DNA of 64,000 nucleotides, taken from assembly GCF_003234815.2 (NCBI RefSeq), contig NZ_CP126279.1, forward strand, positions 2,976,001 through 3,040,000, read 5' to 3'. This DNA is from Curtobacterium sp. MCBD17_035. Lineage in GTDB: Bacteria > Actinomycetota > Actinomycetes > Actinomycetales > Microbacteriaceae. Positions 8,366 to 16,726 of the stretch are shown piece by piece (the stretch's first letter is position 1; each line of letters begins with the position of its first letter). The notes below the pieces were generated by a model. That model was not told the DNA's origin and ran no database searches. It was given only the letters and a program-made list of their open reading frames with translations. The position numbers and the translations under genes were made by a program.

Positions 8366-8720
8366 GAGTGTTGTCTCCGGCGCCTCGACTGCACACGCGA
8401 CCGAGGCCGTCGGGTGCAACCCCATCCGTTCGTCATCGTTTCCGATCAGGCAGGAGACGGGTTCGAGACGTCCTGCCACGGTTCCCGCCAGCTCGCTTCC
8501 AGGCTCTGCGGGACTCGTCGAGTGTACGCAACGCCTCCGACGGTGTCGAGGCCTGCGAGCAAGTTGGTAACGATTCGATCAAGAAAGCCTGGTCAGAGGC
8601 CGTTTTGACATGTTCCGACGCCGCGCGGGCGGGACCGCCGGAAGTCGTGTAGGCGCCCCGATCCGGGTACCCCGCAGCCCACCGCTCGGGGTACGCCGAG
8701 GGGGACGGCATCCCCGGCCG
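8366..8720. other. 355-bp gap: leader and promoter of the NlpC/P60 gene
   Basis: Holds a promoter (8521-8549, minus strand) and a leader of about 150 nt before the TTG start. In the leader GGCAGGA (minus strand, near 8475) can pair with TCCTGCC about 20 nt later, and the segment GGGAACC followed by CGAACCCGTC recalls parts of the c-di-AMP (ydaO) riboswitch that often precedes such hydrolases. The match is incomplete. The remainder (8550-8720) shows nothing I can assign. Confidence 0.4.
8521..8549 (-). promoter_or_regulatory. Promoter of NlpC/P60 gene
   Basis: Minus strand reads TCGACA, 17 bp, TACACT: a near-consensus -35 with ideal spacing to a -10 box of the form used throughout this window. 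Transcription would start near 8513. Confidence 0.6.
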
Positions 8721-9413
8721 TCAGCTGCCGATGTACACGTGCTGTGCGACCTCGACCGGCAGCTCGAGGCCCTGGTCCTCGCCCTCGACCCGCACGGCGA
8801 CGTACGCTCCGGCGCGCTGCACGCTCGCGGTCCGTCCCGGCATGACCCCGGCGGCACGGAGTTGCGCGAGGAGTTCCGGCTCGAACTGCACGGGTTCGCC
8901 CAGGCGGCGGATGGTCCCCGTGCTCACCGTCGACGAGCCGTCGGTCGCGGCGACGATGCTCCGGACGCCGTCGAGGAACCGTCCGGCCGGGGCGTCGCCG
9001 AGCTCGTCGAGGCCGGGGATCGGGTTGCCGTAGGGGGACTCGGTCGGGTGGCCGAGCATCTCGATGATCCGACGCTCGACCTGCTCGCTCATGACGTGCT
9101 CCCAGCGGCAGGCCTCGTCGTGGACGAAGGCCCAGTCGAGACCGATGACGTCGGACAACAGGCGCTCGGCCAGCCGGTGCTTGCGCATGACGTGGGTGGC
9201 CCGCTGGCGACCCTCCGACGTGAGCTCGAGGTGGCGGTCCCCGGAGACGACGACCAGGCCGTCGCGCTCCATGCGGGCGATGGTCTGCGAGACCGTGGGA
9301 CCCGAGTGTCCGAGTCGCTCCGAGATCCGTGCGCGCAGGGGGACGATCGCCTCCTCCTCGAGGTCGAGGATCGTGCGCAGGTACATCTCCGTGGTGTCGA
9401 CGAGATCGGTCAC
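8721..9413 (-). CDS. dtxR: DtxR/IdeR-family iron-dependent repressor
   Basis: Metal-activated DNA-binding repressor of iron uptake. The 230 residues equal the length of mycobacterial IdeR. Order of domains: winged helix (residues about 5-65, SGPTVSQTIARMERDGLV), dimerisation/metal domain with KHRLAERLL, GLDWAFVHDEACRWEHVMS (Cys, Glu and His metal ligands) and GNPIPGL, then a C-terminal SH3-like domain (GRTASVQRAGAYVAVRVEG). GTG at 9413 is placed 7 nt after GGGGAGG. It is divergent from serC across 129 bp. No consensus iron box is seen in its own upstream region. Confidence 0.93.
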   Translation of the reverse strand: MTDLVDTTEMYLRTILDLEEEAIVPLRARISERLGHSGPTVSQTIARMERDGLVVVSGDRHLELTSEGRQRATHVMRKHRLAERLLSDVIGLDWAFVHDEACRWEHVMSEQVERRIIEMLGHPTESPYGNPIPGLDELGDAPAGRFLDGVRSIVAATDGSSTVSTGTIRRLGEPVQFEPELLAQLRAAGVMPGRTASVQRAGAYVAVRVEGEDQGLELPVEVAQHVYIGS

Positions 9414-9530
9414 CGGAACGCCTCCCCTGTCACGTGCACAACTCCTCCAGCCTACTTGTTCACATGCCGCGGCCCGGACAGTGCTCCACAGGGGGTCGCG
9501 CGCTCGTCCGGGCGTGGGATACCAGCTCAC

Positions 9531-9536
9531 TAGGAT
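9531..9536 (+). promoter_or_regulatory. -10 box of serC (leaderless)
   Basis: TAGGAT ends six bases before the serC ATG (9543), and no Shine-Dalgarno sequence fits between them, so the mRNA probably starts at or next to the start codon. Confidence 0.5.
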
Positions 9537-9542
9537 CGACGC

Positions 9543-10661
9543 ATGGCAGACATCGTCATCCCCGCTGACCTCCTCCCCACCGACGGACGCTTCGGCTGCG
9601 GCCCGTCCAAGATCCGCGGTGCGCAGCTCGAGTCCCTGGTGACGGCAGGGGCGACGATCCTCGGCACGAGCCACCGTCAGGCGCCCGTCAAGAACCTCGT
9701 CGGCAGCGTTCGCGAGGGCCTCGCGACACTGTTCGACATCCCCGACGGGTACGAGGTCGTGCTCGGCAACGGTGGCTCGACGGCGTTCTGGGACGCCGCC
9801 GCGTTCGGCCTCGTCGAGCGCCGTGCCGAGAACCTCTCGTTCGGCGAGTTCGGCTCGAAGTTCGCCAAGGCGGTCGCCGCTCCCTGGCTCGAAGCCCCGC
9901 ACGTCGTCACCGCGCCCGGTGGCTCCCGGTCGGAGCTCGAGATCGTCGAGGGCGTCGACGTCTACGCCTACCCGCACAACGAGACCTCCACGGGCGTGAT
10001 GGCCCCCGTCGTCCGCGCGGCCGGCGATCCCGGCGCGCTGACCGTCGTCGACGCCACGAGCGCCGCCGGTGGCGTGCAGTTCGACACCGGTGCCGCCGAC
10101 GTCTACTACTTCGCACCGCAGAAGAACTTCGCATCCGACGGCGGTCTGTGGCTCGCCCTGTTCTCGCCGGCCGCGATCGAGCGCGTCGAGCGCATCGCCG
10201 CGAGCGACCGCTACATCCCCGAGTTCCTCAGCCTGAAGAACGCCGTGGACAACTCGCGCCTCGACCAGACGCTGAACACCCCCGCGATCACGACCCTCCT
10301 GCTGCTCGACGACCAGATCCGGTGGATCAACGGGTCGGGCGGCCTGGCTTGGGCGGACATCCGCACCAAGGAGTCGTCGAACGCGCTCTACGAGTGGGCC
10401 GAGTCCGTCGACTACGCCACGCCGTTCGTCGCCGACCCGGCACACCGGTCGCAGGTCGTCGCCACCATCGACCTCGACGACGCGATCGACGCCAAGGCCG
10501 TCAGCGCCGCGCTCCGGCAGAACGGCATCGTCGACACGGAGCCGTACCGCAAGCTCGGCCGCAACCAGCTCCGCATCGCGACGTTCACCGCGATCGACCC
10601 CGACGACGTCCGTCAGCTCATCAAGGCCATCGACTACACGGTGGCCGCGCTGCGCGGCTGA
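9543..10661 (+). CDS. serC: Phosphoserine aminotransferase
   Basis: PLP enzyme converting 3-phosphohydroxypyruvate and glutamate to phosphoserine and 2-oxoglutarate in serine biosynthesis (cytoplasm). The 372 residues match the actinobacterial SerC type: FGCGPSKIR at the start, GTSHRQAPVK, LGNGGSTAFWD, VDATSAAGG, and the PLP lysine (Lys194) in FAPQKNFASDGG. The C-terminal EPYRKLGRNQLRIATF segment is typical. It lies alone, divergent from dtxR, and ends in a strong terminator. A TAGGAT box six bases before the ATG suggests leaderless transcription. Confidence 0.95.
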   Translation: MADIVIPADLLPTDGRFGCGPSKIRGAQLESLVTAGATILGTSHRQAPVKNLVGSVREGLATLFDIPDGYEVVLGNGGSTAFWDAAAFGLVERRAENLSFGEFGSKFAKAVAAPWLEAPHVVTAPGGSRSELEIVEGVDVYAYPHNETSTGVMAPVVRAAGDPGALTVVDATSAAGGVQFDTGAADVYYFAPQKNFASDGGLWLALFSPAAIERVERIAASDRYIPEFLSLKNAVDNSRLDQTLNTPAITTLLLLDDQIRWINGSGGLAWADIRTKESSNALYEWAESVDYATPFVADPAHRSQVVATIDLDDAIDAKAVSAALRQNGIVDTEPYRKLGRNQLRIATFTAIDPDDVRQLIKAIDYTVAALRG

Positions 10662-10678
10662 CGGCCGCACGACGGACG

Positions 10679-10715
10679 ACGACGGCCCCCGGGATCCGAT
10701 CCCGGGGGCCGTCGT
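10679..10715 (+). terminator. serC terminator
   Basis: Perfect stem ACGACGGCCCCCGGGAT / ATCCCGGGGGCCGTCGT with a very small loop, 17 bases beyond the serC stop. Confidence 0.8.
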
Positions 10716-10717
10716 GC

Positions 10718-10763
10718 GCCTCCCGGCCACAGGTCGCCACAGCGTCCGATCCGGCCGGGAGGC
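10718..10763 (-). terminator. Inverted GGCCGGGAGGC pair after DUF3027 gene
   Basis: GCCTCCCGGCC (10718-10728) faces GGCCGGGAGGC (10753-10763). This 11-bp stem with a 24-base loop lies directly after the DUF3027 stop (10770) and probably serves as its terminator. Confidence 0.5.
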
Positions 10764-10769
10764 CCGGCG

Positions 10770-11501
10770 TCACTCCGCCTCGTCCGCCGCCTCGCCATGC
10801 CCAGCGCTGGTGCGACCTGCGTCGTCGTCGGAGTCGTCCGCGTCAGAGTCGTCGTCGTCCGCGTCGTCGTCCTCGTCAGGCTCGTCGTCCTCGTCCGAGT
10901 CGTCCTCGTCCGAGTCGTCCCCGTCCGAGTCGTCCTCGTCCGAGTCGTCCCCGTCGTCCTCGTCACCTTCGACGACGGCGATGGCCTCCTCGACGTCCAC
11001 GCCGTCGAACGCGTCGTCGCCCAGGTCGTCGTCCTCGTCGGAGTCGTCCTCGTCGTCGTCGAGCAGGTCCTCGTCGTCCTCGTCCGCGTCGTCGTCGTCG
11101 TCCTCGTCCGACTCGTCCTCGTCGTCGTCCTCGTCAGGGTCGTCGTCGGAGTCGTCCTCGTCCGAGCCCAGGTCCTCCCCGTCGCCGGCCTCGGCGTCCG
11201 CATCGCCCTCTTGCGTCGCCCGGTACTCGGCGAGCCGCTCCGACCACGGCACCCAGTCGGGCGCGAGCAGCGAGCCGTCGCCGGGCATCAGCTCGACCTC
11301 GAGCACGGTGGGGTCCTCGCCGTCGACCTGCGCCAAGCTGACGGTCCAGCGCCATCCGGGGTAGCCGGGCATCGTGTTGGCGAACAGCACGGACACGACG
11401 CCGTTGCCCTCGTCCACGGTGCCGACGACCGCTCCGACGGTGTCCTCGGGCGTGACCTCGAGCAGCGCGGTACGCGCGAGCCCAGTCGGGTCCTCGATCA
11501 C
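10770..11501 (-). CDS. DUF3027 family protein with long acidic tail
   Basis: Conserved actinobacterial protein of unknown function, normally encoded beside a cold-shock-domain protein as here. The first 95 residues are the conserved part (ALLEVTPEDTVGAVV, GYPGWRWTVSLAQVDGE, LEVELMPGDGSLLAPDWVPWSERL). Residues from about 100 to 230 are almost only Asp, Glu and Ser in DEDDSDEDDSD-type repeats, an extreme acidic low-complexity tail. GTG at 11501 lies two bases after the upstream stop codon, so the two genes are one operon. The tail may mimic nucleic acid or bind basic partners; that is speculation. Confidence 0.82.
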   Translation of the reverse strand: MIEDPTGLARTALLEVTPEDTVGAVVGTVDEGNGVVSVLFANTMPGYPGWRWTVSLAQVDGEDPTVLEVELMPGDGSLLAPDWVPWSERLAEYRATQEGDADAEAGDGEDLGSDEDDSDDDPDEDDDEDESDEDDDDDADEDDEDLLDDDEDDSDEDDDLGDDAFDGVDVEEAIAVVEGDEDDGDDSDEDDSDGDDSDEDDSDEDDEPDEDDDADDDDSDADDSDDDAGRTSAGHGEAADEAE

Positions 11502-11503
11502 GG

Positions 11504-11881
11504 TCAGGCGTCCAGCTGGTCGGCGACGTGGCGGAGGATGGCCGCCGTCCGCGACCCGTTCTTCGGGTAGTGGCCGTGGCGCAGGTCGCCGCTGATGCGG
11601 TCGAGCTCCTTCACCAGGTCCTCCACGATGACGGCCATGTCGTCGGCCGAGCGCCGGTTGATCTTCGCGAGGCTCGGACCCTCCTCGAGCACGCGGACCG
11701 ACAGCGCCTGCGAGCCACGCTTGCCCGCGACGACGCCGTACTCCAGACGCGCTCCGGCCTTGACGGTGGTGACCCCGGACGGGAGCGCCGACGCGTGCAG
11801 GAAGACCTGGTCGCCGTCATCGCCCGTGATGAAGCCGAACCCCTTCTGCTCGTCGTAGAACTTGACCTTGCCGGTCGGCAT
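11504..11881 (-). CDS. Cold-shock-domain protein with C-terminal extension
   Basis: 125-residue protein with an N-terminal cold-shock OB fold (GKVKFYDEQKGFGFITGDDG, then DQVFLHASAL, RNA-binding aromatic residues kept) and a 60-residue alpha-helical extension (SADDMAVIVEDLVKELDRI). This is the larger Csp type of actinobacteria that is co-encoded with DUF3027. It probably binds RNA or single-stranded DNA. It is the first gene of the two-gene minus-strand operon. Confidence 0.88.
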   Translation of the reverse strand: MPTGKVKFYDEQKGFGFITGDDGDQVFLHASALPSGVTTVKAGARLEYGVVAGKRGSQALSVRVLEEGPSLAKINRRSADDMAVIVEDLVKELDRISGDLRHGHYPKNGSRTAAILRHVADQLDA

Positions 11882-11951
11882 GACTGCACTCCTCGATCTG
11901 ACGTCCGCGGTGTCCGCGGACGGCGTTCCTTGTCGATCATCCTGTGTCGAC

Positions 11952-11957
11952 TATCCT
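11952..11957 (+). promoter_or_regulatory. -10 box of small membrane-protein gene (leaderless)
   Basis: TATCCT ends six bases before the GTG at 11964. No Shine-Dalgarno sequence is present, which supports this GTG as start. Confidence 0.45.
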
Positions 11958-11963
11958 GAGCCG

Positions 11964-12317
11964 GTGGCCAAGACCCGATCAACCGCGCGACAGCGTCCCG
12001 TTCGGACGCAGGCCACCGGCCCTGCGCAGTCGACCAGGACCCCGGAGCGCCCGCAGACGCCCGAGCCCCCGGTGGCCAATCGTATCGAACGCATTCTGAT
12101 GTACATGATCGCGGGGATCATCGCGGTCGCACTCGTGTGCTTCCTCGTGCTCATCGTGGCGTGGCTCACGGTCGGGTCCATCCCCGGCACGGGCATCTGG
12201 CCGACGGTCGAGGCCTTCCCGCTCATCGGCTTCCCGATCGGGCTGCTGCTCATCATCGCGCTGCTCGCGGTCAACTGGACCAAGCGGGCACGCGAGAACC
12301 GGGACGACGCGCGCTGA
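11964..12317 (+). CDS. Two-helix membrane protein, 117 aa
   Basis: Unassigned small integral membrane protein. An Arg/Thr/Pro-rich N-terminal tail of about 45 residues is followed by helix 1 (MIAGIIAVALVCFLVLIVAW) and helix 2 (LIGFPIGLLLIIALLAVNW), with a charged C-terminus. GTG at 11964 follows a TATCCT box. It lies between the cold-shock gene (divergent) and the helicase-associated gene 28 bp downstream, an arrangement like that of mycobacteria. Confidence 0.75.
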   Translation: MAKTRSTARQRPVRTQATGPAQSTRTPERPQTPEPPVANRIERILMYMIAGIIAVALVCFLVLIVAWLTVGSIPGTGIWPTVEAFPLIGFPIGLLLIIALLAVNWTKRARENRDDAR

Positions 12318-12345
12318 CCCCGCTCCGGGGCGGACGGACACGACG

Positions 12346-14109
12346 ATGACGACGGCAGCCGCCCTCGCCGCCCGACTGCGGGCCATGCCCGACGACGACC
12401 TCGTCGCGCTCGTCGCCGCGCGGCGCCTGCCGGGCGCGGCCCTCGCCGCACATGGCCCGTCGGCCGTGGCCGACTTCTTCGACCTCGCGGACGCCCTCCG
12501 GACGCCCGACGTCATCGACCGTGCGCTGGCACGACTCCCGCGCGCGACGCTCGCCGCCCTCCAGCACCCCGCCGACGCGGACCACGCGGCACTCGCGCCC
12601 GCCGTGGCACTCGGCCTCACCGACGGAGCAGAGCTGGACGACGCGGTCGCCGCGCGACTCGCCGAGCATCCGGAGTTACGACCGGACGACGCTCCCCGGC
12701 CGGGAGGCCCGACCCCCGTCCCGCAGGACGTCGACCGGGTGCGCGGGGTCGCCGCCGAGACGGCGTTCGCGACGCTGACGTCACTCGCCGAACTGGTCCG
12801 CGCGGTCGCCGCGGACGAGGTGCACGAGCTCGCGAAGGGCGGGATCGGGGCGCCGCTCGCGCGGCACCTCGGCGAGCGCGCCGCGGCCGACCCGGTGCGG
12901 GTCCCGGACCTGCTGGCCCTGCTCGCCGAGACCGCGCTCGTCGATCCCACGAGCCCGACGTGGACCGTCACCGACGACGGTCGCGGCTGGCTCGTGGCGC
13001 CCTGGCCCCTCCGGTGGGTCGAGCTCGTGGTCCGGTGGCGGGCGACGCTGAGTGATCCGGTGGTCGAGGTCCTCGCCCTCGCCGCGGACGACTGGCGCGG
13101 GCTCGATGCCCTCGGACGCTGGGCCTATCCCGGCGGCGCGGAGTGGCTCCCCGCGGAGCTCGTGCGGAGCGCAGGGACCGCAGAGGCCCTCGGCATCACG
13201 GTCGACGGCGTGGTCACCGCGACGGGGCGCGTCCTGTTCGCGGCGCGGACCACCGACGACGCCCCGGCGATCGACCACGCCGCCGCCGACCTGCCGTCGA
13301 CCGTGCCGGGGGTGTACCTGCAGAACGACCTCACCGTCATCGCCCCCGGCCCGCTCGAACCGGCCGACGACGCGGCACTCCGCACCGTGGCCGACGTCGA
13401 GGCACCGGGACTCGCGAGCCGCTACCGGATCTCCGAGGACAGCGTCCGCCGCGCACTGCTCGAGGGGTACGACGGAGCCGCGGTCCTGGACACGCTCGGC
13501 CGACTCTCTGCGGCCGACGTGCCCCAGCCGGTCCGTTACCTGGTGGAGCAGGTCAGCGCCCGTGCCGGCAGCATCGTCGTCGACCGCGCCGCTGAGCGGG
13601 GCAGCGTGGTTCGGGGTCCCGCCGAGCAGCTCGACCTGGTGTCCGTCGACGCCGAACTTCGCTCACTCGCCTGGGCCCGGCGGTCCCCCACGGTGCTCGT
13701 CAGCCCCTACCCGCCCTCGTCCGTGGTCTCCGCGCTCGAGGACCAGCGGTACCCGGCCGTCCTCGCTCCCGCCGCCCGCGTGGCGGACGCGGCCGGGCCT
13801 CCCGTTCGTCGCCGGACCGCGCGCACACCCGAGGAGCAGGCGCGCGAGCTCGTGGAGCGCCTCCGCACCGCGACCCGACGAGGCGACCAGGAGCCCGCGC
13901 AGGAGTGGATGGGACGGCAGATCGACCTGGCCGTGCGCGGCAAGGTGGCCGTGCGCGTCGTCGTGCGGATGCCCGACGGCACCGAGGCCCCGTTCACGAT
14001 CGTGCCGACGTCGGTGAGCGGTGGCCGGATCCGGGGCCGCGACACGCACGCCGACGTCGAGCGGACCCTTCCCCTGTCCCTCGTGGTCGCGGTCGAGCAC
14101 GTCGCCTGA
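12346..14109 (+). CDS. Helicase-associated (XPB/Ssl2-like N-terminal) domain protein
   Basis: 587-residue actinobacterial protein found beside the XPB helicase gene; the mycobacterial counterpart neighbours ercc3 in the same way. No Walker motifs are present, so it is not an ATPase itself. It begins with a helical region (AALAARLRAMPDDDLVALVAARR), has the conserved core ...PGVYLQNDLTVIAPGPL... and RYRISEDSVRRALLEG, and ends in a beta-rich domain (KVAVRVVVRMPDGTEAPFTIVP) resembling a WYL-like or DNA-damage-recognition fold. It presumably assists the helicase in DNA repair; that is inference from the pairing. A GGCCGGGAGGC word is embedded at 12698. Confidence 0.8.
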   Translation: MTTAAALAARLRAMPDDDLVALVAARRLPGAALAAHGPSAVADFFDLADALRTPDVIDRALARLPRATLAALQHPADADHAALAPAVALGLTDGAELDDAVAARLAEHPELRPDDAPRPGGPTPVPQDVDRVRGVAAETAFATLTSLAELVRAVAADEVHELAKGGIGAPLARHLGERAAADPVRVPDLLALLAETALVDPTSPTWTVTDDGRGWLVAPWPLRWVELVVRWRATLSDPVVEVLALAADDWRGLDALGRWAYPGGAEWLPAELVRSAGTAEALGITVDGVVTATGRVLFAARTTDDAPAIDHAAADLPSTVPGVYLQNDLTVIAPGPLEPADDAALRTVADVEAPGLASRYRISEDSVRRALLEGYDGAAVLDTLGRLSAADVPQPVRYLVEQVSARAGSIVVDRAAERGSVVRGPAEQLDLVSVDAELRSLAWARRSPTVLVSPYPPSSVVSALEDQRYPAVLAPAARVADAAGPPVRRRTARTPEEQARELVERLRTATRRGDQEPAQEWMGRQIDLAVRGKVAVRVVVRMPDGTEAPFTIVPTSVSGGRIRGRDTHADVERTLPLSLVVAVEHVA

Positions 14110-14143
14110 CCGACCGACCCGGACGTCTCGTCCGCGGCGCGGC

Positions 14144-14149
14144 TAGGCT
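14144..14149 (+). promoter_or_regulatory. -10 box of XPB helicase gene
   Basis: TAGGCT ends eight bases before the ATG at 14158, with no Shine-Dalgarno sequence between them; probably leaderless. Confidence 0.4.
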
Positions 14150-14157
14150 CGACGGTC

Positions 14158-15849
14158 ATGAACGGGCCACTCATCGTCCAGAGCGACCGGACCGTGCTGC
14201 TCGAGGTGGCGCATCCCGAGGCCGAGGACGCGCGACACGAACTCGCGGTGTTCGCCGAGCTCGAGCGCGCCCCCGAACACGTCCACACCTACCGCATCAC
14301 CCGCCTCGGGCTGTGGAACGCCCGCGCCGCGGGTCACGACGCCGACGCGATGATCGACACGCTCGAGCGGTTCGCCAAGTTCCCGGTGCCGCAGAGCGTC
14401 GTCGTCGACATCCGTGACACCGTCAGCCGCTACGGCCGTCTCGTCATCCGCCGCGAGGACCCGGCGGACGCGCCGGCGATCGCGAACGACGCGACGGAGG
14501 AGCTGGAGCAGCAGCCGAGGCTGGTCCTCACCGCATCGGACCCGTCGATCCTCGCCGAGGTCACCCGCTCGAAGCGGATCGCCCCGCTGCTCGGCGCCCG
14601 CCGGTCGGACACCGCCGTCGAGCTCGAGCAGTGGGCGCGCGGCCAGGTCAAACAGGAGCTCGTCAAGATCGGCTGGCCTGCCGACGACCTCGCCGGGTAC
14701 ACGCCCGGACAACCGCACCGGATCGACCTCGACGAGACCGAGTGGCACCTCCGCGCGTACCAGGAGGACGCGGTCAAGAGCTTCTTCGCCCAGGGGTCCG
14801 GTGTCGTGGTGCTGCCCTGTGGTGCGGGCAAGACCCTGGTCGGCGCGGGCGCGATGGCCACCGCCAAGGCGACGACGCTCATCCTCGTCACGAACACGGT
14901 CTCGGCGCGGCAGTGGCGCGACGAACTCCTCCGCCGCACGTCGCTCACCCCGGACGAGATCGGCGAGTACTCCGGGAGCGTCAAGGAGGTCCGGCCGGTC
15001 ACGATCGCGACGTACCAGATCCTCACCGCGCGGCGGAAGGGCGTGTACACGCACCTGTCCCTGCTCGACGCCCTCGACTGGGGCCTCATCGTCTACGACG
15101 AGGTCCACCTGCTGCCCGCGCCGGTGTTCAAGCTGACCGCGGACCTCCAGGCGCGACGGCGCCTCGGACTCACGGCGACGCTCGTGCGCGAGGACGGCCG
15201 CGAAGGCGACGTGTTCTCGCTCATCGGGCCGAAGCGGTACGACGCGCCGTGGAAGGAGATCGAGGCGCAGGGGTACATCTCCCCCGCCGAGTGCTACGAG
15301 GTGCGGATCGACCTGCCCCACGAGGACCGCCTCGAGTACGCGGCCTCCACGGACGACGACCGGTACCGGCTCGCCGCGACCTCGCCGGCCAAGACCCCGG
15401 TCGTGCGCGACCTCATCGAGAAGCACCGCGGCGAGCAGATCCTGGTGATCGGGCAGTACATCGACCAGCTCGACGAACTCGCGGCGCAGCTCGACGCGGC
15501 CGAGATCACCGGGGCGACCCCGATCGACGAGCGCGAACGGCTGTACCAGGCGTTCCGCGAGGGCACGATCGACGTGCTCGTGGTGTCCAAGGTCGCGAAC
15601 TTCTCGGTCGATCTGCCGGACGCGACGGTGGCGATCCAGGTGTCGGGCTCCTTCGGCTCACGGCAGGAGGAGGCCCAGCGGCTCGGTCGGCTGCTCCGCC
15701 CGAACAAGGACGGCCTCCCGGCGTCCTTCTACACACTCGTCACGCGGGACACCGTCGACCAGGACTTCGCGCAGAACCGGCAGCGGTTCCTGGCCGAGCA
15801 GGGGTACGCGTACACGATCCTCGACGCCGATTCCCTAGCGGCCGCGTGA
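14158..15849 (+). CDS. DNA repair helicase, XPB family
   Basis: Superfamily-2 3'-5' DNA helicase of the XPB/ERCC3 family. 563 residues, domains in order: N-terminal damage-recognition-like part (1-190), RecA-like domain 1 with the Q-like HLRAYQEDAV, Walker A CGAGKT (Lys225), DEVH box at 314-317, GLTATL and the RED motif in LVREDGREGD, then RecA-like domain 2 with ILVIGQYIDQLDEL, VSGSFGSRQEEAQRLGRLLRP and the arginine finger region. The mycobacterial homologue unwinds DNA with ATP. It follows the helicase-associated gene by 48 bp. ATG at 14158 follows a TAGGCT box. Confidence 0.93.
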   Translation: MNGPLIVQSDRTVLLEVAHPEAEDARHELAVFAELERAPEHVHTYRITRLGLWNARAAGHDADAMIDTLERFAKFPVPQSVVVDIRDTVSRYGRLVIRREDPADAPAIANDATEELEQQPRLVLTASDPSILAEVTRSKRIAPLLGARRSDTAVELEQWARGQVKQELVKIGWPADDLAGYTPGQPHRIDLDETEWHLRAYQEDAVKSFFAQGSGVVVLPCGAGKTLVGAGAMATAKATTLILVTNTVSARQWRDELLRRTSLTPDEIGEYSGSVKEVRPVTIATYQILTARRKGVYTHLSLLDALDWGLIVYDEVHLLPAPVFKLTADLQARRRLGLTATLVREDGREGDVFSLIGPKRYDAPWKEIEAQGYISPAECYEVRIDLPHEDRLEYAASTDDDRYRLAATSPAKTPVVRDLIEKHRGEQILVIGQYIDQLDELAAQLDAAEITGATPIDERERLYQAFREGTIDVLVVSKVANFSVDLPDATVAIQVSGSFGSRQEEAQRLGRLLRPNKDGLPASFYTLVTRDTVDQDFAQNRQRFLAEQGYAYTILDADSLAAA

Positions 15850-15967
15850 GCAGATCCGGACACTCGTCGCCCCCTCGACGTCTGCACCAGGAAATCCCGC
15901 CGTCCTGTCAGACAGCGTCCCATCCGTTCCCAGGCAACCCAGAGGCCACGACCAGATACTGGGTCAC

Positions 15968-16663
<696 letters not shown>

Positions 16664-16726
16664 TCCAGCAGGTCATCGGCGCGATCCCAGCAGCAGCTGG
16701 GTCGCGCCGATTACTGTGATCGCAGC

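Noticed and set aside
8721-10730. 669-residue minus-strand frame covering dtxR and the antisense of serC
   Set aside because: Only the last 230 residues match DtxR; the upstream part is antisense to serC and a GTG with a good ribosome site lies at 9413.
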